In this document: positions 23,689-32,421 of the stretch, one piece after another | Layout: each line of letters begins with the position of its first letter | Position numbering within the stretch: the first letter of the stretch is position 1 | Assembly: GCA_937983545.1 (NCBI GenBank) | Contig: CALJZP010000188.1 | Coordinates: forward strand, 1 to 32,654 | DNA from: an uncultured Azonexus sp. | Lineage (GTDB): Bacteria; Pseudomonadota; Gammaproteobacteria; Burkholderiales; Rhodocyclaceae | DNA: 32,654 nucleotides | Direction: 5' to 3' | The notes under the pieces: generated by a model | The model's database searches: none | Told to the model about the DNA's origin: nothing | Seen by the model: only the letters and a program-made list of their open reading frames with translations | Made by a program: the position numbers and the translations under genes

Positions 23689-24090
23689 TCAAATGATGCA
23701 GCCGGCATTCAGGATGCCGGTGCCGAGTGAGAGGGAAGCGAGGAAGACGCCCGAGGCCACCTTGCCGAGCGGGATGTTTTGCACGATTTGCGGCAGCACC
23801 AGACGCGCCACGATATAAGCCAGCAGTTGCACGACACAGGCAACCACACCCCAGCCGACCATGCTGGCGATGTTGTGGCTGGTCGCTACGGAAACCGCGA
23901 TCGGCAAGGCATAGCCGATCATGGCACCGCCCAGGCTGACGGCGGCGGCCGTGTTGCCCTCGCGGATCAGGGCCATTTCGTTATAAGGCGTCGTGAACAG
24001 ATAAAGGACGACGAACGAGGCCAGCAGGGCCAATGCGGTAGCGAAGTAGCCGGCGAATGCGGGCAAGCTGTTGATGACCGGATCGAACAT
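23689..24090 (-). CDS. DUF350 (YjfL-like) membrane protein
   Basis: A 133-residue integral membrane protein with four hydrophobic segments (about 14-32, 50-68, 77-97 and 108-130) and the family feature REGNTAAAVSLGGAMIGYALPIA. DUF350/YjfL members often come as duplicated 2+2 helix proteins, and this length fits one unit pair. It is the first gene of the minus-strand operon that continues with SPFH, DUF4178 and a 47-aa gene. Its function is unknown. Confidence 0.92.
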   Translation of the reverse strand: MFDPVINSLPAFAGYFATALALLASFVVLYLFTTPYNEMALIREGNTAAAVSLGGAMIGYALPIAVSVATSHNIASMVGWGVVACVVQLLAYIVARLVLPQIVQNIPLGKVASGVFLASLSLGTGILNAGCII

Positions 24091-24116
24091 GAAAACTCCC
24101 CGGGAGAGCGAAATGA

Positions 24117-24135
24117 CAGCGGATTGTCTCCGCTG
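24117..24135 (-). terminator. Possible terminator hairpin between EAL gene and DUF350 operon
   Basis: A perfect 7-bp stem CAGCGGA / TCCGCTG with a five-base loop lies in the 57-bp gap. On the minus strand it is followed by TCATTTCG, a poor T run, so termination may be weak. Confidence 0.4.
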
Positions 24136-24147
24136 GGCGCGCTTTGT

Positions 24148-25836
24148 TCAAGCCCGAAAAGCGCGATACCAGTCGATGAATGCGGCAATCGGCATGGGTT
24201 TGCCATACAGGTAGCCCTGCACCCGGGTACAACCGAGCGCCCGGAGTTCATCGCACTGCCCGGCCACCTCGACCCCTTCGGCCAGGGAAAGCATGCCCAG
24301 GTCGTGCGTCAGGTCGACAATGGTCTTGACGATACGCAACTTGTCCACCGACGACAGCATGCCATCAATGAACGAGCGGTCGATCTTGATCTCATCGACC
24401 GGCAAGGTCGCCAGATAACTCAACGACGAATAACCGGTGCCGAAATCGTCGAGCGCGAAGCGTATCCCCATATTACGCAGCCGCATCATGATATCCAGAC
24501 TGCGTTGACGGTCGTACATCATGGCGGATTCGGTCAATTCGAAGGTGAAACGCGTCGCCGGAAGCTGCCAGGTCTCCAGGCATTGCCCGACCAGTTCCGG
24601 CAGATCACCGTCGATCAGGTCACCGGCCGTCAGGTTCAACGACAACGGAATTTCGATGCCTTCAGATTCCATCTCCGCACTACAGCGCAGAGCCGCCCTC
24701 ACCAGCCAGTCGGTGAGTTGCGAGCGCCAGCCGTATTCCTCGATCAGCTCGATGACCAGCGGAGGTTGCACCCACTCCCCGTTGTCGCGTCGCCAACGCA
24801 GCAACAACTCGGCTCCGACGCAACGCGTTCCGCCCCTCAGCTCCACCTGCGGTTGCAGATAAAGTTGCAAGCGATCCGTACGCAACGCTTCGCGAAGCTC
24901 CTCGGACAACTGATGGCGCGCCTGCCAATCGACTTTCATCATCCAGTCGAACATCGTGAAGGGTTCGCCACTGACGACCAGGCTCGCACGCGCCAGGCGG
25001 GCAGCCTGGACAACCTCTTCGGGATCGCCGCCGTGATCGGGAAAGAGGGCGATACCGATGGCGGCATGAAGCGAAACGGCGCGCCCGCCGAGCAAGCGCA
25101 CGGGATGATCGAAGAGCCGGGCGATCTGTGTTGCCGCCAAGGCAGGCTGGGCCATCGAATAGACATCCGTCAGCAGCAACAGCCATTCTCCCTCATGCCC
25201 GACAAAAGCCAGATCTTGCGGCCTGAGCAAGTGCCCCAGCTGTTCGGACAACAGCGCAGGCAAGCTCTGCAGATCACTGGCGGTCAGGTGTGATTGGGCG
25301 TGGCGGTTGATCATCGAAACGGAAAGCACCGCCACCCTCCGACCACTCTCTCCGCACTCGCGCAAGGCGCGCATGGCGGCCCATTCGCCCGGCAAGCCAG
25401 CGTCCGTCCCGTGCGCTTCTTCGCCCACCTCGATCGCGCAACTCACGGCCGCCACGAGACAGCGCCGCAGAATGCCGAACAACTTGAGCTGCACGCGCCC
25501 GACCTGAGGCAACCCGTCGAACAACTCCGTCTCGGCCTCGGCCATCGCGTGATTGAAAAACCCGAACAGATCCGCCGATGAAAACCCTCGGCGGCTCAGT
25601 TTGTGCCACGCATGCATCCATTGCTGCTGCCAGAGGATATCGTCAATACGTAGCGGCAGCGCCTTGCTCAGCTCGACAAACTCCCCGAGCAAAGGGGTCG
25701 GCGCATAACGCGCCGCCACCCGATCCATCGCCAAGCGCCAGACGTCGACGAGCGCCCGCAAGGAGCGCAAATCGTCGGCATTGACCGAAAATGTTGCGTA
25801 ATCGATATAACCGGAGCTATCCGAGATAGTAGTCAT
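24148..25836 (-). CDS. EAL-domain protein with degenerate GGDEF domain
   Basis: A 562-residue cytoplasmic protein. Region 1-160 is helical and not assigned. Residues about 165-300 look like a GGDEF domain in which the signature is replaced by GHEGE (213-217), so cyclase activity is not expected. The EAL domain (about 305-560) reads ELLLR (343-347) instead of EALLR but keeps the Glu, plus the NLTAGDL, ELTESA, DDFGTGYSS, KIDRSF and AEGVE motifs, so c-di-GMP hydrolysis is likely. The ATG at 25836 overlaps the end of the HD-GYP-like gene by 20 bp, indicating coupled expression; MVWQ 15 bp upstream is an alternative start. Confidence 0.9.
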   Translation of the reverse strand: MTTISDSSGYIDYATFSVNADDLRSLRALVDVWRLAMDRVAARYAPTPLLGEFVELSKALPLRIDDILWQQQWMHAWHKLSRRGFSSADLFGFFNHAMAEAETELFDGLPQVGRVQLKLFGILRRCLVAAVSCAIEVGEEAHGTDAGLPGEWAAMRALRECGESGRRVAVLSVSMINRHAQSHLTASDLQSLPALLSEQLGHLLRPQDLAFVGHEGEWLLLLTDVYSMAQPALAATQIARLFDHPVRLLGGRAVSLHAAIGIALFPDHGGDPEEVVQAARLARASLVVSGEPFTMFDWMMKVDWQARHQLSEELREALRTDRLQLYLQPQVELRGGTRCVGAELLLRWRRDNGEWVQPPLVIELIEEYGWRSQLTDWLVRAALRCSAEMESEGIEIPLSLNLTAGDLIDGDLPELVGQCLETWQLPATRFTFELTESAMMYDRQRSLDIMMRLRNMGIRFALDDFGTGYSSLSYLATLPVDEIKIDRSFIDGMLSSVDKLRIVKTIVDLTHDLGMLSLAEGVEVAGQCDELRALGCTRVQGYLYGKPMPIAAFIDWYRAFRA

Positions 25837-27121
25837 TGGCTGCCAGACCATAGGCGTTATGCGGTAGTGCCTTGGCGATGCGCAATTTGGCGTTGGCATC
25901 GATGCGCAAGTCGATGACGCGATAGTTCCGTACTCGCTGCTTGTCGGCATCGAGCATGACGACGATTCGCGGCCGTGAGCGCTGCACCCGGTTTTGCTGG
26001 ATCACCACGCCGACCTCGCCGGTATCGAGTTCGACCAGGGTGCCGATGGGGTAAAGACCGACGCACTGGACAAACTGCTCGATCAGCGCACCGTTGAACT
26101 GCTTGCCGCGCAAGCCGTGCAGTTCCTCAAGCGCTTCCTGGTGGCCGAGCGCGCTGCGATAGGGTTTGTCACGCAACATCGCGCAAAACGAATCGGCCAA
26201 CCCGGCTATCTCGGCCGGCTTGCCGATCTGCTCGAACCTCAGCCCCTGCGGATAGCCGCTGCCATCCCAACGTTCGTGATGGCGGGCGACTGCCAGAACC
26301 ACATCGTTCGCCACCTTTGTCTGGGAAAGCAGGATTTCCATTGAACTGGCCACGTGCGAACGCACCAACTGCCGCTCCTCCTCGCTCAGCTCGCTCTTCT
26401 TGGTGAGCAGGTCGACCGGCAGCTCGACCTTCCCCACGTCCTGAAACATGCCGATCATGCCGAGATCGATCAACTGCGGCCCGCGCCAACCGATGTGGGA
26501 GCCCAGCATCAACATCGTCACCGCCACATCCATGGCATGGTCGAAACTGTACTCATCGCGCCGTTTCAGGCGCAACAGCCAGAGCACCGCGTCCGGATTG
26601 CGCTGCAGGCTACCGGCAATATCACGCAAACCGGCACGAATCGATACCAGATCGACATCCTTGCCCCGCGCAATGACATCGAAGGCATCGAAGAGCGAAT
26701 TGGTCAGCAATTCGTAGCGTGGCTCGATATAGGCGATTTCCCCGGCAAGCTCGATGGCGGGTTCGCTTTCCTGCTGGTCATGGAGGAAATTCAGGAAGCG
26801 CAGGCGACGGAGCTGGCGCGGCTCGGCGTTGGGCGGAGGAAGGAAACGCCGTCTTGTCGTTACCGGCTCCTCGCTGGCGGCGGCAGTCAGCGGTGCGGCC
26901 TTGAGCGGCCGGTCCCGACCGTGCTTGGTCGGCGCGTAGTGCTCGTCGAGGGAACGCGAGCGATCAATTGATACGAAGCGGCATTTCCGGCGAAAAATCT
27001 CAATCTGATCCGGCGTCGAAACGACAAAGCCTTGCAGCGCGAAAGAAAACTCCGACCAAGGGCAATCAGGCTCGGTCACGAACATCCCGATTTTCAGTTC
27101 GCTGACTGAAATGATTTCCAC
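25817..27121 (-). CDS. HD-GYP-like protein with QD in place of HD
   Basis: A 434-residue protein with an N-terminal DUF3391 domain (about 1-60, ELKIGMFVTEPDCPW), a linker and an HD-GYP domain (about 185-360). The HHExxDGSGYP signature is intact (His281, His282, GSGYP at 287-291), and His195 and His256 are present. The normally invariant HD of the HDxGK motif is QD (Gln227-Asp228 in FQDVGK). A metal ligand is thus lost, and c-di-GMP cleavage may be weakened or abolished, leaving a sensor or binding role. The C-terminal region (about 365-434) resembles the usual tail of DUF3391-HD-GYP proteins. The next gene (EAL) overlaps it. Confidence 0.92.
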   Translation of the reverse strand: MEIISVSELKIGMFVTEPDCPWSEFSFALQGFVVSTPDQIEIFRRKCRFVSIDRSRSLDEHYAPTKHGRDRPLKAAPLTAAASEEPVTTRRRFLPPPNAEPRQLRRLRFLNFLHDQQESEPAIELAGEIAYIEPRYELLTNSLFDAFDVIARGKDVDLVSIRAGLRDIAGSLQRNPDAVLWLLRLKRRDEYSFDHAMDVAVTMLMLGSHIGWRGPQLIDLGMIGMFQDVGKVELPVDLLTKKSELSEEERQLVRSHVASSMEILLSQTKVANDVVLAVARHHERWDGSGYPQGLRFEQIGKPAEIAGLADSFCAMLRDKPYRSALGHQEALEELHGLRGKQFNGALIEQFVQCVGLYPIGTLVELDTGEVGVVIQQNRVQRSRPRIVVMLDADKQRVRNYRVIDLRIDANAKLRIAKALPHNAYGLAANDYYLG

Positions 27122-27139
27122 GCTCTCCCCATTCTTTCG

Positions 27140-27856
27140 TCACACTTGGCGTGCGATCTGAATTAACCCTTCAAGTGGAAGATTGTCGGCCAGTTGATGG
27201 GGAATCGCAAGACAAGACGATACTCGACCTCCATAACCGCCAGACAACAGGCAGATACCGGCATCGGCCGGCAAGCGGGAAAAGGCACGCTCGATGGCGC
27301 CCGCCTGCGCCTCCAGCGCACCGGAGACAATGGCATCATCGGTGCAGCGCGGATAGGGCGAATATTGACCGTCGGCAAACGGGAGTCCGGCCGTTCCCCC
27401 GGCCAGGGAACGCAACATCAGTCCAACGCCGGGCAGAATGCAACCGCCGACAAAACGGCCGGCGGCATCCAGCGTATCGATCGTGGTTGCCGTTCCGGCC
27501 ATGACCACGACTGCCGGCGAACGATGCAACGCCCACGCCCCGACCAGGGCGCACCAGCGGTCGACACCCAGTCTTTCCGGCGCATCGTAAAGATTGGTCA
27601 CTCCCAGCACTGCCGACGTGGATTTCACGTCGCACCAAACAGCGTGCCAGGGCGCCAGTTGTTGACGAATCCGCGCATAGGCTTCGGCGCCGGCAACGTT
27701 GGCCAGCATTACCCGCTCCGGTCGCGGCCAGTCGATCAGCAGTTGCGTCAGACACTCCGGCTGATCATGCGTCACCGCACCCTGCGCCAGCCAGCCAGTT
27801 CCATCATGCACCCCCCACTTGATCCGGGAGTTGCCGCTGTCGAGACAGACGATCAC
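27140..27856 (-). CDS. coaX: Type III pantothenate kinase
   Basis: First step of coenzyme A synthesis, phosphorylating pantothenate; CoaX enzymes resist CoA feedback. The 238-residue product shows the ASKHA signatures: CLDSGNSRIKWG at the N terminus, LGVDRWCALVGA, MAGTATTIDTLD and GGCILPGVGLM. The start overlaps the stop of birA (ATGA at 27853-27856), the common birA-coaX arrangement of betaproteobacteria. It ends 18 bp before the HD-GYP-like gene. Confidence 0.95.
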   Translation of the reverse strand: MIVCLDSGNSRIKWGVHDGTGWLAQGAVTHDQPECLTQLLIDWPRPERVMLANVAGAEAYARIRQQLAPWHAVWCDVKSTSAVLGVTNLYDAPERLGVDRWCALVGAWALHRSPAVVVMAGTATTIDTLDAAGRFVGGCILPGVGLMLRSLAGGTAGLPFADGQYSPYPRCTDDAIVSGALEAQAGAIERAFSRLPADAGICLLSGGYGGRVSSCLAIPHQLADNLPLEGLIQIARQV

Positions 27857-28668
27857 GTTGTTCCCGCCCCCGGGAGGTCGCCCGCCCGACGAAGGCTGAC
27901 ATCGCCGGAAATGATGCGCTCCACACCCTTGCCGGTATCCAGCAGCAGCGAACCGTCGTCATCGACACCCAGGCAGAGCCCGTGGAGCACTTCGGCATCG
28001 CCGAGTATCTGTACCGGCATCCCCTGCCAGGCGTGATAGCCCTGCCAGGCAGCCCTCTGGCCGGCAAACCCCTGCTCGCCAAAATCATCCAGCACACCGG
28101 CCAGCTCCAGCAGGATGGCCGCCAGAATCTCGTGCCGGTCCGCCTCGACGCCCGCCAGCGACAACCCGGCAGCCGGCTGCGGCAAATCGGCCGTTGCCGG
28201 CGCCCGCAGGTTGAGGCCGATGCCGATAACGGTCTGCACGCCCCTGCGATCCGACGATAGCTCGATCAGGATGCCCGCCAGCTTGGCAAAATCACCGTCG
28301 GCCTCGAGCAGCACGTCGTTAGGCCACTTCAGACGAACGCCGGTCGCCCCGAGACTTTCCAAAGCTCTCGCCAGCGCCACGCCGACTGCCAGCGACAGGC
28401 CGCTGAGCCGCGTTGCGCCGCCCGGAAACCGCCACAGGATGGAGAAGGTCAGGCTGGCCTCCGGCGAGGAGAGCCAGCTACGACCGCGTCGCCCGCGCCC
28501 GGCATGCTGAAGGTCGGCAACCACCACGCTGCCCGCCGGTGCGCCGCGGTCAGCACGACGCATCAGTTCACTGCTGGTGGAATCGCATTCGTGCAGCGCG
28601 TCGACGTCGAAACGCCCGGCCAGTTGCCCGAGCCGGGATTTGAGCAAGACAGGATCGATCAGGGTCAT
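27853..28668 (-). CDS. birA: Biotin-[acetyl-CoA-carboxylase] ligase
   Basis: Attaches biotin to the carboxyl carrier protein of acetyl-CoA carboxylase. The 271-residue product has the catalytic domain (ECDSTSSEL, then QHAGRGRRGRSW at about 54-65, which is the biotinyl-AMP loop, and KWPNDVLL) and the small C-terminal SH3-like domain. The N-terminal DNA-binding domain of repressor-type BirA is missing, so it should be enzyme only. The start at 28668 places the catalytic domain at a normal distance; longer frames would run over ntrC. Confidence 0.95.
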   Translation of the reverse strand: MTLIDPVLLKSRLGQLAGRFDVDALHECDSTSSELMRRADRGAPAGSVVVADLQHAGRGRRGRSWLSSPEASLTFSILWRFPGGATRLSGLSLAVGVALARALESLGATGVRLKWPNDVLLEADGDFAKLAGILIELSSDRRGVQTVIGIGLNLRAPATADLPQPAAGLSLAGVEADRHEILAAILLELAGVLDDFGEQGFAGQRAAWQGYHAWQGMPVQILGDAEVLHGLCLGVDDDGSLLLDTGKGVERIISGDVSLRRAGDLPGAGTT

Positions 28669-28678
28669 GCCGCGGATT

Positions 28679-30106
28679 TTACTCCGCCGGATGCTCCTTG
28701 CCGCCATCGATGCCGAGTTCGGCGATCTTGCGGGTAATGGTGTTGCGGCCGATGCCCAGCGCCTGGGCGGCCTCGATCCGCCGACCGCCGGTGTGCGCCA
28801 GCGCCTGGGAAATGAGGATGCGCTCGAACACCTGCGACAGCATGCCATGGACATCCGGCACGCCGCGCGCCAGCAATCGCTCGACTTCGCCCTGCAAGGC
28901 ACTCTCCCAATCGGTCGCCAGCGACACCGCGGCGGTTTCCCGCAACTCGGCCGGCAGATCGCCAATCTCGACCTGCTGCCCCGGCGCCATCACGGTCAGC
29001 CAGTGGCACAGGTTTTCCAGCTGGCGGACGTTACCCTGAAACTCCAGGCCGGCCAGGTATTTGATCGCGGCGTCGGACAGGCGCTTGGCCTCCACTCCCA
29101 GTTCGCGCGCACTCTTCTGCAGGAAGTGCCGGGTCAGCAGCGGAATGTCCTCGCGCCGTTCGCGCAAGGCCGGCAGGCGGATACGGATGACGTTGAGACG
29201 ATGGAAAAGATCCTCGCGGAACAAGCCATCCTTGACCCGGGTTTCCAGATTCTGGTGTGTTGCCGCGATGACGCGAACGTTGGCCTTGATTGGCGAATGC
29301 CCGCCGACCCGGTAAAAATGTCCATCCGACAGGACCCGCAACAGGCGGGTCTGCAGCTCGGACGGCATGTCCCCGATTTCGTCGAGGAACAGCGTCCCGC
29401 CCTCGGCCTGCTCGAAACGACCGCGCCGCTGCGCCTGGGCGCCGGTAAAGGCTCCTCGTTCATGGCCGAACAGTTCGGACTCCAGCAGGTCCTTGGGAAT
29501 TGCCGCCGTATTGATGGCGATGAAGGGCTTGTCGGCGCGCGGGCTGTGCCGGTGCAGGGCGCGGGCGACCAGTTCCTTGCCGGAACCGGATTCGCCGGTG
29601 ATCAGCACCGTGGCATGCGACAGCGCCAAGCGGCCGATGGCCCGGAACACCTCCTGCATGGCCGGCGCCTGACCAAGAATCTCCGGGACCAGCCCTTCCT
29701 CTTCGGACGCACCGTTCTGGTGCATCGATTCGTCGATGGCACGGCGAATCAGTTCGACCGCCTGGTCGACGTCAAAGGGCTTGGGCAGGTACTCGAAGGC
29801 CCCGCCCTGAAAAGCGGCAACGGCGCTTTCGAGATCCGAATAGGCGGTCATGATGATGACCGGCACCGACGGAAAGCGGGTCTTCACCTCCTGCAGCAAC
29901 TCCAGGCCCGACTGGCCGGGCATGCGGATATCGGACAGCAGCACCTGCGGCGGCTCGATGCCCTGCTCCAGCTGCGAGATGGCCTCGGTGGCCGACGCGT
30001 AGCTCTTGAACGGAATGCCCTCGCGGGAGAGTGTCTTCTCCAGGACCCAGCGGATGGAACGATCGTCGTCGACGATCCAGACCGGTTTCATGATTGATTG
30101 GCTCAT
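28679..30106 (-). CDS. ntrC: Nitrogen regulation response regulator NtrC
   Basis: Sigma-54-dependent activator of nitrogen assimilation genes. The 475-residue protein has a receiver domain (1-120, phosphorylated Asp59 in LLSDIRMPG), an AAA+ domain (about 140-385, Walker A GESGSGKE at 171-178 and the sigma-54-contact loop GAFTGA at 218-223) and a C-terminal Fis-type helix-turn-helix (about 430-468, RRIEAAQALGIGRNTITRKI). It lies 34 bp behind ntrB in the same direction, forming the ntrBC pair. Confidence 0.96.
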   Translation of the reverse strand: MSQSIMKPVWIVDDDRSIRWVLEKTLSREGIPFKSYASATEAISQLEQGIEPPQVLLSDIRMPGQSGLELLQEVKTRFPSVPVIIMTAYSDLESAVAAFQGGAFEYLPKPFDVDQAVELIRRAIDESMHQNGASEEEGLVPEILGQAPAMQEVFRAIGRLALSHATVLITGESGSGKELVARALHRHSPRADKPFIAINTAAIPKDLLESELFGHERGAFTGAQAQRRGRFEQAEGGTLFLDEIGDMPSELQTRLLRVLSDGHFYRVGGHSPIKANVRVIAATHQNLETRVKDGLFREDLFHRLNVIRIRLPALRERREDIPLLTRHFLQKSARELGVEAKRLSDAAIKYLAGLEFQGNVRQLENLCHWLTVMAPGQQVEIGDLPAELRETAAVSLATDWESALQGEVERLLARGVPDVHGMLSQVFERILISQALAHTGGRRIEAAQALGIGRNTITRKIAELGIDGGKEHPAE

Positions 30107-30140
30107 TTCGTTGTCAGAATGGCCTTTTCAGAAGCAAGAC

Positions 30141-31214
30141 TCAGGCCTGTTCGATGGGGAGGCGCAGCGTGAAGACAGTACTACCCGGCCGACTGGCGCA
30201 ATCGATGCTGCCATGATGGTGCTGGATGAAATTCTGGGCGATGGTCAGCCCCAGGCCGCTGCCGCCCTCCCGCCCCGAAACCAGCGGATAGAACATCCGT
30301 TCGCGGATGGCATCCGGGATACCCGGCCCGTTGTCGATAACCTTGATCTCCATCGCCAGGCGATAGCGCTTCTTGGCCAGTGTGACCTGCCGCAGCGAAC
30401 GGGTCCGCAGGATGATCTCGCCCTCGCCGTTCATCGCCTGCGCTGCGTTGCGCGCGATGTTCAGCACGGCCTGAATCAATTGCTCGCGATCGCCGACCAA
30501 CTCCGGCAGGCTGGTGTCGTAGTCCCGGCGGACCGACAACGATCCCGGAAACTCCGCCCGCAGCAAGCTGCGCACCCGCTCGAGTATTTCGTGGATATTG
30601 ACCGTTGCCGGCAACATCGCCCGATGCGGGGTCAGCAGGCGCTGCATCAGGTCCTGCAGGCGATCCGCCTCCTTGATGATGACCTGCGTGTATTCCTTGA
30701 GCGACGGCGCATTGGCCAAATGCGCCAATTCGTGCTCCAGCAGCTGCGCGGCACCGCGGATTCCGCCCAGCGGATTCTTGATCTCGTGCGCCAGATTGCG
30801 GATCAATTCGCGGCTGGCCTGCTGCTGCTCGATCAGGCGCTCTTCGCGGGTTGCCGTCAGGTGATGCTCGATGGGCTGCAGCTCAAGCAACAGCCGCACG
30901 CCGGCCGCCACGTCGGGACGCAAGGGAGTCACCGTGCAATTGATATGCAGAATCTCCCCGTCGCAACGCTGCAGTTCGATGTTCTGCCCGGTGTAACCCC
31001 AATTGTTGTTGAGGCCGTTGTCCAGCGCCCCCTGCAGGGTTGCCGAGCAGGTACAGAACGAGGCCAGTGTCCTGCCGACGACCGAGCGACTGCTCACCGC
31101 CAGCAAATTTTCTCCCGCCGCGTTGATGTAGCGGACGATCTGGCCCTCATCGATCAGCAGCACCGCCGAGGCCAGGAGATCGAGGCCGGCAAAGGAAGCA
31201 TGTGTCAGGTTCAT
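30141..31214 (-). CDS. ntrB: Nitrogen regulation sensor histidine kinase NtrB
   Basis: Cytoplasmic kinase/phosphatase that controls NtrC in response to PII. The 357-residue protein has a PAS domain (about 5-120), the H-box NLAHEIKNPLGG with phosphorylated His143, and an ATPase domain with N box NIARNAAQAM, G1 DNGPGIP and G2 GGSGLGLTI. The start at 31214 (MNLTHASFAGLDLL) matches the usual NtrB N terminus; the frame runs 80 codons further up, but that part overlaps the divergent efflux promoter region and is not typical. Upstream of it lies the divergent efflux operon. Confidence 0.95.
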   Translation of the reverse strand: MNLTHASFAGLDLLASAVLLIDEGQIVRYINAAGENLLAVSSRSVVGRTLASFCTCSATLQGALDNGLNNNWGYTGQNIELQRCDGEILHINCTVTPLRPDVAAGVRLLLELQPIEHHLTATREERLIEQQQASRELIRNLAHEIKNPLGGIRGAAQLLEHELAHLANAPSLKEYTQVIIKEADRLQDLMQRLLTPHRAMLPATVNIHEILERVRSLLRAEFPGSLSVRRDYDTSLPELVGDREQLIQAVLNIARNAAQAMNGEGEIILRTRSLRQVTLAKKRYRLAMEIKVIDNGPGIPDAIRERMFYPLVSGREGGSGLGLTIAQNFIQHHHGSIDCASRPGSTVFTLRLPIEQA

Positions 31215-31261
31215 GGTGCCATTGTAGCGACTCGCCTCCCCTTGCCCCATACAACTTGCGT

Positions 31262-31281
31262 TAATGACCGATCGTTCATTA
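31262..31281. promoter_or_regulatory. Palindromic operator, TetR type
   Basis: The 20-bp sequence TAATGACCGATCGTTCATTA is symmetric except for one base pair of the half-sites. It lies between divergent ntrB and the efflux gene, 42 bp before the ATG of the latter, next to a -35-like TTGCGT (31256-31261). Size, symmetry and AT-rich ends resemble AcrR/TetR-family operators. The regulator is not in this window. Confidence 0.7.
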
Positions 31282-31323
31282 TCATGCCGCATCGCTCCTC
31301 GCTCCCATTCCGCTTCCGTCACG

Positions 31324-32412
31324 ATGTACAAAACATCAACCCTCCTGTCACTGCTGCCACTCGCGACCGGCATGGCGCTGGGCGGCTGCCAAGGTGGCGA
31401 CCCGCCCCCGCCTCCGCCGCCCATCGTCCTCGTACAGCCGGCGGCTGCGGCCACCGCCCAGGGGGCGGCCTACACCGGCGAAATCCGCGCCCGCCACGAA
31501 GTCGATCTGGCCTTCCGCGTGGGAGGCAAGATTGCCGCCCGCCTCGTCGATGCCGGCAGCGAAATCAAGGCCGGCCAGCCGCTGGCCCGACTCGACCCCA
31601 GCGATCTGCAGTTGGCCGCCGACGGAGCGCGCGCCCAGCTGGCCGCCGCCGAGAGCGAGCTGGCCACCGCCCGCGCCGAACGCGAACGCTACGCCGGCCT
31701 GGTCGCCAGGAAATTCGTCAGCCAGACGGCCTTCGAAGCCAAGGACAATGCCTTCAACAGTGCCCAGGCTCGCCTGGAGCAAGCGCGATCGCAGAACCGG
31801 ATCAGCAGCAATCAGGCGGCGTACGGCACGCTGAGCAGCGAGAAGCCGGCGGTGGTGATGGCGGTGCTGGCCGATGCCGGACAGGTCGTCTCCGCCGGAC
31901 AGCCGGTGCTGCGCGTTGCCCGCCCCGAAGAAAAAGAAGTGGCCATCGCCGTTCCGGAAAGCCGGATCGCCGAGATGCGCGCAGCACGCAACATCCAGGT
32001 CAGCCTTTGGGCCGACCCCGATACGGTGTTGCGCGGCGAGCTGCGCGAACTGTCTCCGGCCGCCGACCCGGCAACCCGAACCTATGCGGCACGCATCCGC
32101 CTGATCGCCCCGCCGCCCGAAGTGCGCCTGGGCATGACCGCCCGCGTCCGTCTCGGCGGCAGCCCCGGCAACGAGCTGCTCGTTCCGCTGAGTGCAGTGC
32201 TCGATACCGGCCAGGGACCATTCGTCCGGGTCGCCAAGGATGGCAAGGTGGCCTCCCGACCGGTCAAGATTGCGACATTCCGCGAAGATGGCGCCGTCGT
32301 CGCCAGCGGACTGGACGGCGGCGACGCAGTGATCGTCAGCGGCGCCGGCAAGCTGGTCGACGGGCAGGCGGTGCAGGCCAGGGCCGTCACGCCGCCGGCC
32401 AGGCAACGCTAG
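31324..32412 (+). CDS. RND efflux periplasmic adaptor (membrane fusion) lipoprotein
   Basis: A 362-residue periplasmic adaptor linking an inner-membrane RND pump with an outer-membrane channel. It has a lipoprotein signal with lipobox LGGC (Cys22), then a Pro-rich stretch, the lipoyl half-motif (GEIRARHEVDLAFRVGGKIAARLVDAGSEIKAGQPLARLD region), an alpha-hairpin coiled coil (about 95-160) and beta-barrel and membrane-proximal domains (about 180-350). The start at 31324 gives a proper signal peptide; an upstream ATG at 31264 lies within the palindromic operator. The permease gene follows after 9 bp. Confidence 0.93.
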   Translation: MYKTSTLLSLLPLATGMALGGCQGGDPPPPPPPIVLVQPAAAATAQGAAYTGEIRARHEVDLAFRVGGKIAARLVDAGSEIKAGQPLARLDPSDLQLAADGARAQLAAAESELATARAERERYAGLVARKFVSQTAFEAKDNAFNSAQARLEQARSQNRISSNQAAYGTLSSEKPAVVMAVLADAGQVVSAGQPVLRVARPEEKEVAIAVPESRIAEMRAARNIQVSLWADPDTVLRGELRELSPAADPATRTYAARIRLIAPPPEVRLGMTARVRLGGSPGNELLVPLSAVLDTGQGPFVRVAKDGKVASRPVKIATFREDGAVVASGLDGGDAVIVSGAGKLVDGQAVQARAVTPPARQR

Positions 32413-32421
32413 GGCTTTGCG

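Noticed and set aside
30141-31454. Longer NtrB with 80 extra N-terminal residues
   Set aside because: The extra part is Gly/Pro low-complexity antisense to the efflux adaptor signal region; the typical NtrB start is at 31214.
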